A stretch of DNA of 26,454 nucleotides from Avanaerovorax sp964442135 (GCA_964442135.1 CAYTYN010000019.1:1-26454), one strand, 5' to 3'; numbered from the stretch's first letter, positions 14,185-23,054 are shown. Made by a program: numbers and translations. The notes: a model not told the origin generated them from the letters alone.

Positions 14185-15643
14185 GAACGTAAAGACGCCG
14201 GTTTACTGGCAGATATACGAGAACATAAAGGAGAAAATCCTCCGCGGCGAGCTTGCCGACGGCGCCGTCCTTCCTTCGGAAAGGGAGATGGGAAGGCTTT
14301 TAGGTGTTCACAGGAATACGGTGATAAAGGCCTACGGCGTCCTAAAGGATGAGCAGCTGGTGGACTCCCGGCCGGGGGTAGGCTATAAGGTTACTTTTCC
14401 GGACGGGCAGGCAACCAAGGGAAAGGAACCCGGGGGAGGATCGGTAAACTGGAGCTTTCTCATAAAGGACGATTATCTGGATATGGAGAAGAGCTACGAC
14501 AACATATTTCTCAGGTTCGCCCGTGAAACCGGCATATCCTTTTCGTCGGGAATGCCCCCTCAGGTGTACAGCGAAGCCGAGATCGCCGACGACATAGCGT
14601 CCATACTCAACGAGGAAAACCGAAAGCCCTTCTTCCTGTCGCCTTATCAGGGAGATCTGACCTTGAGACGGAAAATAGCGGCATATCTCAGAACCAAGGG
14701 GATCAGATCGGACACCGATCAGGTACAGGTGCTGTCGGAGACGAACCAGGCTCTGGACTTCCTGGCGGCCGCCCTTCTGAGGCCCGGGGACAAGGTAATA
14801 ATAGAGGAGCCGGTTTCCCCTGACGTGTACAGAGTAATAAATCTGGCAGGCTGCTCGGCTGTAACCGTCCCCGTAGACGAGGACGGAATGATGACCGACG
14901 GCCTGGAGAATCTGATCCGCCTGCACCGCCCAAGGTTTATATACGTCAATTCCAGCTTTCACGATCCCACAGGCAATATACTGTCCCTGGAGCGGAGGAA
15001 GAAGCTTATAGAGATATCCAATAAGTACAGACTGCCCATCGTTGAGGAGGACGCGGCTTCAGAGCTGGCCTACGGGACGGAAGGCCTTCCTACCATTAAG
15101 TCCATGGATAAGAATAATAACGTCATATACATCTATTCATTTTCCCTGACATTTATACCGGGAATGTCCATGGCCTTTGTAGCGGCATCGAAAGCTCTCG
15201 TAAACAGCCTGAGCTATATGGTGTCCATACGGCTGATGACCTTGGACTGGCTGACCCAGAAGCTGCTTGCCAAGTACCTTACGGACGGCACCTACGAAAA
15301 GAAGCTGAAGGAGATCATCGCCCTTAACAGGGAGAAGAGGGATGTAATGTGTTCGTATCTGGACAGGCTGAAGGAACAGGGCCTTTCATATAAAAAGCCT
15401 GAAGGGGGAGTATACGTGTGGTGCAGGCTGCCTGAGGGAATGAGGGGAAGAGACGTAATGACTGAGGCTCTCCGTCACGGCATATCCTTAATCCCGGGAG
15501 ACGTATTCTTTCCGGAGCGCCACGGGGGCAAAGATTTCATAAGGCTGAACTACTCGTTCGAGACCGGGGAAAGATTAGAAAAAGGCATGGAGATTCTGAC
15601 AGATATAATCACGGATATGAATCGCCAAAGAGCCGGAAAATGA
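14165..15643 (+). CDS. MocR-type regulator with degenerate aminotransferase domain
   Basis: A 492-residue fusion of a GntR winged helix (residues about 10-78; ILRGELADGAVLPSEREMG and HRNTVIKAYGVL) to a fold-type I aminotransferase-like domain (about 115-490). GTG 14165 follows AGGGAGG (14154-14160) and overlaps the methyltransferase gene by 20 bases. In ordinary MocR proteins the PLP Schiff-base lysine lies in SFSKxxxPGLRxGY. Here the segment is YIYSFSLTFIPGMSMAF, with Leu328 at the lysine position and the nearby Arg also missing. The PLP-contact stretch EDDYDSE reads EEDAASE (294-300), changing the Asp and Tyr. It therefore probably does not bind PLP as an aldimine and may sense another ligand. 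DNA-binding function is likely; the target genes are unknown. Confidence 0.88.
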   Translation: MRITVDKNVKTPVYWQIYENIKEKILRGELADGAVLPSEREMGRLLGVHRNTVIKAYGVLKDEQLVDSRPGVGYKVTFPDGQATKGKEPGGGSVNWSFLIKDDYLDMEKSYDNIFLRFARETGISFSSGMPPQVYSEAEIADDIASILNEENRKPFFLSPYQGDLTLRRKIAAYLRTKGIRSDTDQVQVLSETNQALDFLAAALLRPGDKVIIEEPVSPDVYRVINLAGCSAVTVPVDEDGMMTDGLENLIRLHRPRFIYVNSSFHDPTGNILSLERRKKLIEISNKYRLPIVEEDAASELAYGTEGLPTIKSMDKNNNVIYIYSFSLTFIPGMSMAFVAASKALVNSLSYMVSIRLMTLDWLTQKLLAKYLTDGTYEKKLKEIIALNREKRDVMCSYLDRLKEQGLSYKKPEGGVYVWCRLPEGMRGRDVMTEALRHGISLIPGDVFFPERHGGKDFIRLNYSFETGERLEKGMEILTDIITDMNRQRAGK

Positions 15644-15660
15644 GATATTCCGGCTCTTTT
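15627..15660 (+). terminator. Rho-independent terminator overlapping the regulator stop codon
   Basis: Twelve-base perfect arms AAAGAGCCGGAA (15627-15638) and TTCCGGCTCTTT (15648-15659) enclose a 9-base loop that contains the TGA stop of the MocR-type gene. A short T-run ends it. The stem includes the last coding codons, a compact gene end. Confidence 0.75.
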
Positions 15661-15847
15661 ACATTCCGGAGGGGAGAGGGTCAAAACCGGTCTATTAAAA
15701 ATGTGATAAACTGGTACTTTTATTGGAGATAAAATACAGTTATCATATTGAGTACATAAATTGTTTAAATTTTTTGTCAGCGGCAGCGAACGGGAAAGGC
15801 GGATAACTCGTTAAGGTTCCGCAGAAAAGTGAGAAGGAGAAAGAGAT

Positions 15848-16843
15848 ATGGCAGTAAATTTAAAAGGAAGAAGCTTTTTGACACTTATGGACTTCACACC
15901 TGAAGAGATCAGGTACTTGCTCGACTTGGCCCGGGATCTTAAGGCGAAGAAGAGAGCCGGGGTAAACAACCAGATTCTTAAAGGAAAGAACATAGTTCTC
16001 CTCTTTGAGAAGACCTCCACCAGAACCAGATGCGCTTTTGAGGTAGCGGCTATGGATGAAGGCGCCGGAGTTACGTTCCTCGATTCCGCAAGCTCCCAGA
16101 TGGGAAAGAAGGAAACAATGGAAGATACCGCTAAGGTATTGGGAAGATTCTATGACGGCATAGAATACAGGGGGTTCGACCAGGCTGTAGTGGAAGGACT
16201 GGCTAAGCACGCCGGAGTTCCCGTATGGAACGGTCTTACTGACGTGGATCATCCCACTCAGATACTGGCAGACCTTTTGACCATAGAAGAACATATCGCC
16301 AAGCCTCTCAACAAGGTTAAAGTCGTATTCAGCGGTGATATCAGAAATAACATGAGCTACGCCTGGATGTACGGCTGCGCTAAGATGGGAATGCACTATG
16401 TGGCATACGGCCCTGACGAGCTTCAGGATCAACTGGATAAAGAGGTGATCGCCAAGGTTCAGCAGGTTGCCGAGGAAACAGGAGCCGTAATAGAGATCTC
16501 CGCAGATCCGCAGATTCTCAAGGGAGCAGACGTTATATATGCCGATGTTTGGGCTTCCATGGGTGAAGAAGCCGAGATCCCTGAGAGGGTGAGAATGCTC
16601 ACTCCGTTCAAGGTAACAGAGGAGATGATAGCGGCTACTGAGAATCCTGACGTTATATTCATGCACTGCCTGCCTTCCTTCCATGATTTCGAAACCACTA
16701 TGGCTAAGACCCAGATGGAAGCCGGCTATGATATACGCGAGGTTACGGACGAAGTATTCAGAAGCAGGCATTCTGTAGTATTCGATGAAGCGGAGAACAG
16801 AATGCATACTATAAAGGCCGTAATAGTGGCCACCATAGGCTAA
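15848..16843 (+). CDS. arcB: Ornithine carbamoyltransferase (arginine deiminase operon)
   Basis: A 331-residue cytoplasmic enzyme. In catabolism it splits citrulline with phosphate to ornithine and carbamoyl phosphate. The carbamoyl-phosphate motif FEKTSTRTRCAFE (STRTR at 57-61) and DHPTQ (134-138) are present. The ornithine-site motif is HCLPSFHD (His273-Cys274), with Ser where Ala is usual. Length and motifs fit both catabolic ArcB and anabolic ArgF; the operon with arcA and arcC favours ArcB. It is the first gene here, unlike the common arcA-first order. AGAAGGAGAAAGAG lies just before ATG 15848. The gap 15661-15847 is AT-rich and holds the promoter by inference, but I found no well-spaced -35/-10 pair and no convincing ArgR or ArcR box. 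Confidence 0.94.
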   Translation: MAVNLKGRSFLTLMDFTPEEIRYLLDLARDLKAKKRAGVNNQILKGKNIVLLFEKTSTRTRCAFEVAAMDEGAGVTFLDSASSQMGKKETMEDTAKVLGRFYDGIEYRGFDQAVVEGLAKHAGVPVWNGLTDVDHPTQILADLLTIEEHIAKPLNKVKVVFSGDIRNNMSYAWMYGCAKMGMHYVAYGPDELQDQLDKEVIAKVQQVAEETGAVIEISADPQILKGADVIYADVWASMGEEAEIPERVRMLTPFKVTEEMIAATENPDVIFMHCLPSFHDFETTMAKTQMEAGYDIREVTDEVFRSRHSVVFDEAENRMHTIKAVIVATIG

Positions 16844-16905
16844 AGCCGTGGGACAGCCGTTAAAAAGCTGAGAGGTGTACGAGGCGGGTAAAGGAGGAAT
16901 ACCTT

Positions 16906-18126
16906 ATGTATCCCGGAATTCATAATTACTCTGAAATAGGAAAACTGAATAAGGTTCTTCTTCACCGAATAGGTGAGGAGGTGGAAGGTCTCGTACCTGA
17001 TAATTTCGAGCGGCTTCTCTTCGATGACATACCCTTTCTGAAGGTGGCTCGTCAGGAGCACGACAGATTTGCAGAGGTCCTCAGGGAAAACGGCGTGGAG
17101 GTCATCTACTACGTGGACGAAACGGCGAAGGCTCTGGCTGACGATGAAGTCAGGAAGGAGTTTCTGAATAAATTTTTAGATGAAAGCAACATAATTTCCG
17201 AGGGAGTAAGAGAGGCCATATACGATTACATGATAAAGCTGCCGCCCGAGGAAATGGTATCCAGGCTGATCGCAGGTGTGAAGAGGACAGACATAGAGTA
17301 TAACGAGGAGAAGTCTCTCGCTGACTTCATCGCGTCGGCATACCCGTTTTACGTAGATCCTATGCCTAATCTTTACTTTACCCGTGACCCGGGCGCCTGT
17401 GTGGGCAACGGCCTTAACGTACATCACATGAGCACTAAGACCAGGAGGAGGGAAGCCTTGCTTCTGAAGTACATGTTCATGTATAACCGGGACTTTGCTC
17501 CTGAAGGCTCCCAGCTCTGGTACGATTACGACCACGAATATTCCATCGAAGGAGGAGATGTTCTCGTGCTCAACGCTGAGACCGTAGCTATCGGTCTCAG
17601 CCAGAGAACGACGGCAGCCGCCATAGAGCGCTTTGCCGAGAACATGCTGAACAAGTCTGCGTTTAAGAGGGTACTCGTTTTCAACATTCCTAAGTGTCGT
17701 GCCTTCATGCACCTGGATACGGTATTTACCATGGTTGATTACGACAAGTTTACCATCCACCCGGAAATAGAAGGCCCTCTCCAGCTTTTCGAGATAACTC
17801 TGGGAAAGGACGGCAAGGCCAGATTCTCATCGGTGACCGACGACCTTACCAACATCCTGAAGGATGTGCTGGGTCTTCCTGCGGTGGAGCTAATACGCTG
17901 CGGAGGAAGCGATCCGATGGCTGCCCAGAGGGAGCAGTGGAACGACGGCTCCAACACTCTGTGCATAGCACCGGGAACGGTGGTCACCTATGAGAGGAAC
18001 TACGTGACCAACGACCTTCTGGATAAAAAGGGAGTCAACGTGCTGACCATACCCAGCTCGGAGCTTTCCAGAGGACGAGGCGGTCCCAGATGTATGTCCT
18101 GTCCTGTAAACAGAGATGACCTATAG
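16906..18126 (+). CDS. arcA: Arginine deiminase
   Basis: A 406-residue guanidino-group hydrolase converting L-arginine to citrulline and ammonia. The expected motifs are in order: PNLYFTRDP (Asp161), EGGDVL (Glu215-Asp218), MHLDTVFTMVD (His269, Asp271) and the C-terminal GRGGPRCMSCPV with nucleophile Cys396. All catalytic residues are present and the length is standard. ATG 16906 follows AAAGGAGG (16891-16898). The gap from arcB is 62 bases with no terminator, so one transcript is expected. The product citrulline feeds the enzyme encoded just upstream. Confidence 0.96.
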   Translation: MYPGIHNYSEIGKLNKVLLHRIGEEVEGLVPDNFERLLFDDIPFLKVARQEHDRFAEVLRENGVEVIYYVDETAKALADDEVRKEFLNKFLDESNIISEGVREAIYDYMIKLPPEEMVSRLIAGVKRTDIEYNEEKSLADFIASAYPFYVDPMPNLYFTRDPGACVGNGLNVHHMSTKTRRREALLLKYMFMYNRDFAPEGSQLWYDYDHEYSIEGGDVLVLNAETVAIGLSQRTTAAAIERFAENMLNKSAFKRVLVFNIPKCRAFMHLDTVFTMVDYDKFTIHPEIEGPLQLFEITLGKDGKARFSSVTDDLTNILKDVLGLPAVELIRCGGSDPMAAQREQWNDGSNTLCIAPGTVVTYERNYVTNDLLDKKGVNVLTIPSSELSRGRGGPRCMSCPVNRDDL

Positions 18127-18141
18127 AAAGGAATTGAAGAA

Positions 18142-19095
18142 ATGCCGAAAAAAGCAAAAAAAATAGTGATAGCCTTAGGAGGCAACGCTCTTCAGTCGGG
18201 GAAAAGTGAGCCTACCGCCGAGGCTCAGCTGGAGGTAGTAAATAAGACCTGTGAGTATATAGCCGATATCAGCGTTATGGGTTATGAGATGGGTATCGTC
18301 CACGGAAACGGACCTCAGGTGGGAAGGATATTGCTCGCGTCGGAGACTGCGAAGGACGTTACCCCGGCAATGCCTTTTGACGTGTGCGGAGCCATGTCTC
18401 AGGGATATATAGGATACCACCTGCAACAGGGAATGAGGCGGGCTTTGGAGAAGAGAGGAAAGAAGACCCCTGTCCTCACCGTAGTTACCCAGATGGTCGT
18501 GGACAAAGAGGATCCCGGCTTCGCCAATCCTACCAAGCCTATAGGACCTTTCTACCCTGAGGAGGAGGCTAAGGCTCTTCAGACTGAAAAAGGATACTCC
18601 ATGAAGGAGGACGCGGGAAGAGGTTGGAGAAGAGTGGTTCCTTCGCCTATTCCTAAAGAGATCGTCGAGATAGACGCGGTCAAGACCCTTTGGGATACTA
18701 CCATAGTAGTCACATGCGGAGGCGGTGGAATCCCGGTAGTGAGAAATGAGGACGGAAGCCTTCAAGGGGTGGCCGCCGTCATAGATAAGGATTTCGCCGC
18801 GGAGCTTCTCGCCGAGAGCATCGACGCCGACATCCTGATGATACTTACCGAGGTAGAAAAGGTGGCCGTTAACTTCAATAAGCCTGACCAGCAGGATTTG
18901 TCCACCCTTACATTGACAGAGGCTGAGAAACACAAGGCCGATGGACAGTTCGCCCCCGGAAGCATGTTACCTAAGGTAGAGGCCGCGATGAAATTCGTAA
19001 AGGCTTTCCCTGAGAAGGAGGCTATAATAACTTCTCTGGACAAAGCCATCGAGGCCTTGGAGGGAAAGACCGGTACGGTTATCGTAAACCGATAG
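18142..19095 (+). CDS. arcC: Carbamate kinase
   Basis: A 317-residue amino-acid-kinase-fold enzyme that makes ATP from carbamoyl phosphate and ADP. It opens KKIVIALGGNALQ and has VHGNGPQVG, the QGYIGYHLQQ segment and the CGGGGIPVV and AVIDKDFAAELLA motifs typical of carbamate kinase. ATG 18142 follows AAAGGAA 15 bases after the arcA stop. It is the ATP-yielding last step of the pathway and the last gene of the operon. No arginine/ornithine antiporter (arcD) follows, so exchange must be encoded elsewhere; the permease at 971 is too far away to assign. Confidence 0.96.
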   Translation: MPKKAKKIVIALGGNALQSGKSEPTAEAQLEVVNKTCEYIADISVMGYEMGIVHGNGPQVGRILLASETAKDVTPAMPFDVCGAMSQGYIGYHLQQGMRRALEKRGKKTPVLTVVTQMVVDKEDPGFANPTKPIGPFYPEEEAKALQTEKGYSMKEDAGRGWRRVVPSPIPKEIVEIDAVKTLWDTTIVVTCGGGGIPVVRNEDGSLQGVAAVIDKDFAAELLAESIDADILMILTEVEKVAVNFNKPDQQDLSTLTLTEAEKHKADGQFAPGSMLPKVEAAMKFVKAFPEKEAIITSLDKAIEALEGKTGTVIVNR

Positions 19096-19114
19096 GAAAA
19101 ACGCAGCGATACCT

Positions 19115-19139
19115 CAGGCGCTGCCAGGGGCGCCTGTTT
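19115..19139 (+). terminator. Possible terminator of the arc operon
   Basis: CAGGCGC (19115-19121) and GCGCCTG (19130-19136) pair around an 8-base loop and are followed by TTT. It lies 20 bases after arcC. Confidence 0.5.
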
Positions 19140-19154
19140 GCTAAAATACTTGAC

Positions 19155-19206
19155 GAGGAAAAGTGCCGCATTGTCATCTATGCCGATGATTTCGCGGCAC
19201 TTCCTC
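19155..19206. terminator. Long inverted repeat between convergent arcC and argG
   Basis: GAGGAA-AA-GTGCCGC (19155-19169) pairs with GCGGCACTTCCTC (19194-19206), leaving an AA bulge. Inside it TCATC (19174-19178) pairs with GATGA (19185-19189). It ends 38 bases from the argG stop and probably serves as a two-way transcript end. On the argG strand the bases after it are CTTTTCCTCG-like and AT-rich, giving a modest T-tract. Confidence 0.6.
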
Positions 19207-19243
19207 TTAAAGAATGGATATGAAAAAGCATAAAACTGTAAGG

Positions 19244-20515
19244 CTACTCGACGAATTCTCCGCCCCGGAGAACCTTTTTGCCCAGAGCCTTCTGCGCTTC
19301 AGGAATGTTGCCTTCCAGATTCTGCTTCCGGATAGCTCTGATCTTCAGCGGCAGAGCGAAGAGATTTATGAACCCTTCGGCGTCGCTCTGGTCATAAACC
19401 TCATCGGCGCTGAATGTGGCGAACTCTTCGTTGTAGAGAGAGTACGGCGATTTGCTTGCTACAGGAACGGCGCTACCCTTGTAAAGCTTCATCTTTACAG
19501 TTCCCGTCATAAGCTCCTGAGTTTTATCCACGAAGGCGGATATAGCTTCTCTCAGCGGTGTGTACCAAAGTCCGTCATACACCAGCTGAGCCATCTTCTG
19601 TGCCACGATGTTCTTATACTGCAAGGTATCTCTGTCTAATATGAGCTTTTCCAAATCTCTGTGAGCCGCGAAGAGGATAGTTCCTCCCGGAGTCTCATAT
19701 ACGCCTCTGGACTTCATGCCCACCAATCTGTTTTCTATTATATCTATGGTTCCTACACCGTTTTCGCTTCCCAAGTCGTTAAGCTTGGTCAGCAGAGCGA
19801 TAGGATCCAGCTTTTCGCCGTCCACGGCTACAGGAACGCCCTGCTCAAAGTCTATTTCCACGTAGGTGGCCTTATCCGGCGCTGCCTCAGGGGTTTTAGA
19901 GAGCACATGGATGTCGTCCTCATGCTCGTTCCAGGGGTTTTCCAGGTTTCCGCCCTCGTGGCTTATGTGCCATATATTCTCGTCTCTGGAGTAGATCTTC
20001 TCTACAGTCTGAGCGATAGGGATGTTATGAGTCTTAGCGTATTCTATGCATTCCTCTCTGGAGTGAAGCTCCCAGCATCTCCAGGGAGCGATGATCTTAA
20101 TGCTCGGGTTGAGAGCTTTTATGGTGGTCTCGAACCGAACCTGATCGTTTCCCTTTCCGGTACATCCGTGAGCTATGGTGAAGGCTCCTTCCGCCTCAGC
20201 CACCTCTACCAGCTTTTTAGCCATGAGAGGTCTGGCCATAGAAGTTCCCAGAAGATAGTCGTTTTCATAGACAGCGTCAGCCTTCAGAACCGGATAGACG
20301 TAGTCGGTGATGAACTCCCGGCGTATATCCAGAACATATGCCTTAGAGGCGCCTGTGGCATAGGCCTTCTTTTCGATAGCATCGAAATCCTCCTTCTGTC
20401 CTGCGTTACAGCACACGGCGATTACATCGCAGCTGTAGTTTTCCTTCAGCCATGAGACGATAATAGATGTGTCAAGTCCTCCCGAATAAGCGAGGACTAT
20501 TTTTTCTTTAACCAT
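19244..20515 (-). CDS. argG: Argininosuccinate synthase
   Basis: A 423-residue enzyme joining citrulline and aspartate with ATP to form argininosuccinate. The N-terminal ATP-pyrophosphatase loop is KIVLAYSGGLDTSIIVSWL. Later segments include AHGCTGKGNDQVRFE, the citrulline/aspartate-site stretch ENIWHISHEGG, and VGTIDIIENRLVGMKSRGVYETPGG (residues about 257-281, quoted in part by family). It is complete and slightly longer than the usual 400 or so residues. ATG 20515-20513 has GGAGG upstream at 20524-20528 on the minus strand. It is transcribed toward the arginine deiminase operon and appears alone; argH is not adjacent. Confidence 0.95.
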   Translation of the reverse strand: MVKEKIVLAYSGGLDTSIIVSWLKENYSCDVIAVCCNAGQKEDFDAIEKKAYATGASKAYVLDIRREFITDYVYPVLKADAVYENDYLLGTSMARPLMAKKLVEVAEAEGAFTIAHGCTGKGNDQVRFETTIKALNPSIKIIAPWRCWELHSREECIEYAKTHNIPIAQTVEKIYSRDENIWHISHEGGNLENPWNEHEDDIHVLSKTPEAAPDKATYVEIDFEQGVPVAVDGEKLDPIALLTKLNDLGSENGVGTIDIIENRLVGMKSRGVYETPGGTILFAAHRDLEKLILDRDTLQYKNIVAQKMAQLVYDGLWYTPLREAISAFVDKTQELMTGTVKMKLYKGSAVPVASKSPYSLYNEEFATFSADEVYDQSDAEGFINLFALPLKIRAIRKQNLEGNIPEAQKALGKKVLRGGEFVE

Positions 20516-20570
20516 TTAAAAACCTCCGCGAATATATATGAATTTAGCAGCATAATCATTCACATGAGAT

Positions 20571-20599
20571 AATATAACACCTGCAACGGAGAAAATCAA
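20571..20599 (-). promoter_or_regulatory. Probable sigma-A promoter for argG
   Basis: On the minus strand, TTGATT (20599-20594), a 17-base spacer and TATATT (20576-20571), 56 bases before the argG ATG. Two AATTCATATAT/TGAATGATTATG-like stretches between it and the gene recall half ArgR boxes, but no full palindromic box is present. Confidence 0.55.
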
Positions 20600-20606
20600 G
20601 GAGAAT

Positions 20607-20635
20607 TTGCATAAAAACATGAAAATATTTATAAA
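20607..20635 (+). promoter_or_regulatory. Probable sigma-A promoter for the U32-family gene
   Basis: TTGCAT (20607-20612), a 17-base spacer and TATAAA (20630-20635). It is back to back with the argG promoter (7 bases between the -35 elements). Transcription would start near 20642, which helps decide the start codon of the downstream gene. Confidence 0.5.
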
Positions 20636-20737
20636 AATACCAAGTTGCTCCGGGAAGGTTCTAAGGGTATGATAGAGAGTATGGATAGTGTGAAAAGGGA
20701 ATGGCATGACAGTATAGAAGGATTGGATGAGGCGGCT

Positions 20738-22957
20738 ATGACAAAATGTGAACTTCTGGCTCCTGCGGGAAGTCCGGAAAGCTTTATAGCGGCGGCGGAA
20801 AGCGGAGCCGACGCCGTTTATCTGGGAACTGGGGCGTTTAACGCCAGGATGAACGCGGAAAACTTTTCGGAGGAAGAGCTTAAGGAGGCATTGGATTTTG
20901 CCGGAATAAGAGGTATAAAGACTTACGTGACCATGAACACCCTTATAAGAGAGGAAGAGGTCAGGGAAGCTCTGAGGACGGCTTACCGAATGTACGAAAT
21001 GGGAGCCGACGCCCTCATCATACAGGATCCGGGACTGGGGTATCTGGTGAGAAAGCATATACCCGAAATGGAGATGCACCTTTCCACCCAAGGGTCGATC
21101 TACAGCCTCGAGGGAGTCGTGGCCGCCCGGAAGCTGGGGTATGAGAGAGTGGTTCTGGCGAGAGAGCTGACCTTGAAGGAGATAGAACGCATATGCGCCG
21201 GCACCGATGTGGAGATCGAGGTCTTTGTCCACGGAGCCCTTTGCATATCCTATTCGGGTCAGTGCCAGCTGAGCCGGTACTTTGGAGGCAGGAGCGGAAA
21301 CAGAGGACAGTGCGCTCAGCCCTGCCGTCTGGCATACGATCTTATCAGCGGCTTTGAAGGGGAAAAGCCCGAAGGAAGGCATATTTTAAGTCCTAAGGAT
21401 CTGTGTATGGTGGACAGAATTCCGGATCTCATAGAGGCGGGAGTTTCGTCACTTAAAATAGAGGGGCGGATGAAATCGCCGGAATACGTGGCCACGGTGA
21501 CATCGATCTACAGGAAATACATGGATATGTATTACGAGAAGGGAAAGTATGAGGTTTCCGAGGATGACAGGGAAAGTCTTCTTCAGATATATAACCGGGG
21601 AGGATTTACAGAAGGCTATGCCCACGGAGATCCGGGACGGGAACTGATGTCTTCAATCGTCCCTAAGAACAGCGGCCTGTTCATGGGAACCGTGACAAAG
21701 GCAGGAGACGGCCGGGGAGTGGTGACCGTAAGGCCGTCCGGGAAAAAGAGCCGTTACGGAGCCTTGTCCTTCGGCGACCGTATAGAGATACGGGGGCGGA
21801 AGAACGCAAGCGTTCTGGTCACCTACGTAGAGGACGGGCCTGAGGGACTTGTCAGAATAGGGGATGTGAAGACGGCAGTGTCTCCCGGGGATAGAGTGTA
21901 CAGGATAACATCGGCTGCTCAAATAAAGGAGGCGGAAGGGTCATTTAAAAATAAGACCTTTTCAGAGGGGAAATTCATCAGAAAGAGGATTTTAGACGGC
22001 GAAGTAAAAAAGACGGAGGATGGCAGAGTGGGGATCACCCTTCGGGACAGAAGGACGGGAAGGGAGGTGTCCATGGAATCAGAAGTGGGACAGCCGGCCG
22101 CCGACGGAGCCTCCGCCCGGGACAGGATAGAAAAGGCTCTTACTAAGACGGGAGGAACTCCCTTTGTCATCGACAGAATAAAGTGGATAAAAGACTTGGA
22201 TTTATTCATACCTGTCTCCGCCGTGAACAAAATGAGAAGAGGCCTCCTATCTCAGATGACGGAGACTCTCATGGAAACGGGAAGGAAGCCTGCGCCCGGG
22301 GCATGGGTCATGGAGGATAAAAAGGAACCGGTTAACGGCAGAAAAGAACCGGCGTTGGAGATATGCTTTTACAGTGTGGAGGATTTTGAGAAGGCTTCAG
22401 TCCGGATCAGAGAAACGGGAATAGAGACCCGCTGTCTGATTCCCCTCGCCCGGATCATTGAGAAGAATATGGCTGTGGAGAAGGGTCGGGACGGCTTTTC
22501 CGTCATCCCCTACATCACGGCCATATCCAAGGGGCCGGAAGACGGCTTCATAGAGGAAAACTTTGAAAAGGCCGCCGAGATAGGGCGGATAAACGGGATA
22601 TATCTGGGGAATTTACACTGGGTGGACAGGTTTTCCAAGGCGGGAGTCAGAATATACGCAGACAGCGGATTCAACGTATATAATCGGTATGCTCCGGAGC
22701 CTTTGAGAGAGCTGGGAGTAGAGGAAGGAGCCTTTTCCGCGGAGGTCCTCGGTCCGGAAAGCGGAGCCGTTCCACTGATGATAAGCGAGCACAGGTTCGG
22801 TCGGGGTCTGGCAAAGGACAGAAAGGAAATGACGTTAAGATTCCGCGAATCTCCCTTTGGGGGAAAGACCATCATAACTCCCGATGTAAGCGCAGACATA
22901 GACGAGGCGGTTCGGCGGGCGAAGAAGGAAAAACGAACGATAAGAGTTTATATATAA
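20738..22957 (+). CDS. U32-family protein with DUF3656-like C-terminus (probable RNA hydroxylation factor)
   Basis: A 739-residue protein. It opens ELLAPAGSPESFIAAAESGADAVY, the U32 signature start, followed by LSTQGSIYS and the family's Cys set: Cys169, Cys176, Cys192 and Cys196 (GALCISYSGQC; RGQCAQPCR). These cysteines are the presumed iron-sulphur ligands of RlhA/TrhP-type proteins. The SPKDLCMVDRIPDLIEAG and SLKIEGRMKSPEYVA segments also fit. U32 members were first called collagenases, but RlhA and TrhP act in 23S rRNA or tRNA hydroxylation using prephenate. Which role applies here is open. ATG 20738 (MTKCELLAPAG) is preferred, with GAGG upstream. An in-frame TTG at 20645 would lie about at the transcription start. 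Residues 380-739 are the less conserved DUF3656-type half. Confidence 0.88.
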   Translation: MTKCELLAPAGSPESFIAAAESGADAVYLGTGAFNARMNAENFSEEELKEALDFAGIRGIKTYVTMNTLIREEEVREALRTAYRMYEMGADALIIQDPGLGYLVRKHIPEMEMHLSTQGSIYSLEGVVAARKLGYERVVLARELTLKEIERICAGTDVEIEVFVHGALCISYSGQCQLSRYFGGRSGNRGQCAQPCRLAYDLISGFEGEKPEGRHILSPKDLCMVDRIPDLIEAGVSSLKIEGRMKSPEYVATVTSIYRKYMDMYYEKGKYEVSEDDRESLLQIYNRGGFTEGYAHGDPGRELMSSIVPKNSGLFMGTVTKAGDGRGVVTVRPSGKKSRYGALSFGDRIEIRGRKNASVLVTYVEDGPEGLVRIGDVKTAVSPGDRVYRITSAAQIKEAEGSFKNKTFSEGKFIRKRILDGEVKKTEDGRVGITLRDRRTGREVSMESEVGQPAADGASARDRIEKALTKTGGTPFVIDRIKWIKDLDLFIPVSAVNKMRRGLLSQMTETLMETGRKPAPGAWVMEDKKEPVNGRKEPALEICFYSVEDFEKASVRIRETGIETRCLIPLARIIEKNMAVEKGRDGFSVIPYITAISKGPEDGFIEENFEKAAEIGRINGIYLGNLHWVDRFSKAGVRIYADSGFNVYNRYAPEPLRELGVEEGAFSAEVLGPESGAVPLMISEHRFGRGLAKDRKEMTLRFRESPFGGKTIITPDVSADIDEAVRRAKKEKRTIRVYI

Positions 22958-23003
22958 TAATAGTTCGGGAAAACGGCGAAAAGCACAGGAATTTAAGAGT
23001 CTA

Positions 23004-23049
23004 GGAAGCAAAATACCCTTAAAAAGGCAAATATTTGCTTCCTTTTTTT
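23004..23049 (+). terminator. Rho-independent terminator before pflB
   Basis: GGAAGCAAA (23004-23012) pairs with TTTGCTTCC (23034-23042) and is followed by seven T residues (23043-23049). It ends the U32 transcript 47 bases after its stop codon. Confidence 0.75.
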
Positions 23050-23054
23050 CTTGG

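Noticed and set aside
15661..15847. ArgR, ArcR or riboswitch-like element before the arginine deiminase operon
   Set aside because: Only a TGTGA half-site and scattered AT-rich stretches were seen, with no palindromic box, no well-spaced promoter and no conserved aptamer core.
19661..20455. A 264-codon plus-strand frame opposite argG
   Set aside because: argG on the minus strand has intact motifs throughout; the plus frame is a shadow.
20520..20570. ArgR boxes in the argG leader
   Set aside because: AATTCATATAT and TGAATGATTATG resemble half boxes, but they do not form the symmetric TGAAT-N5-ATTCA pattern.
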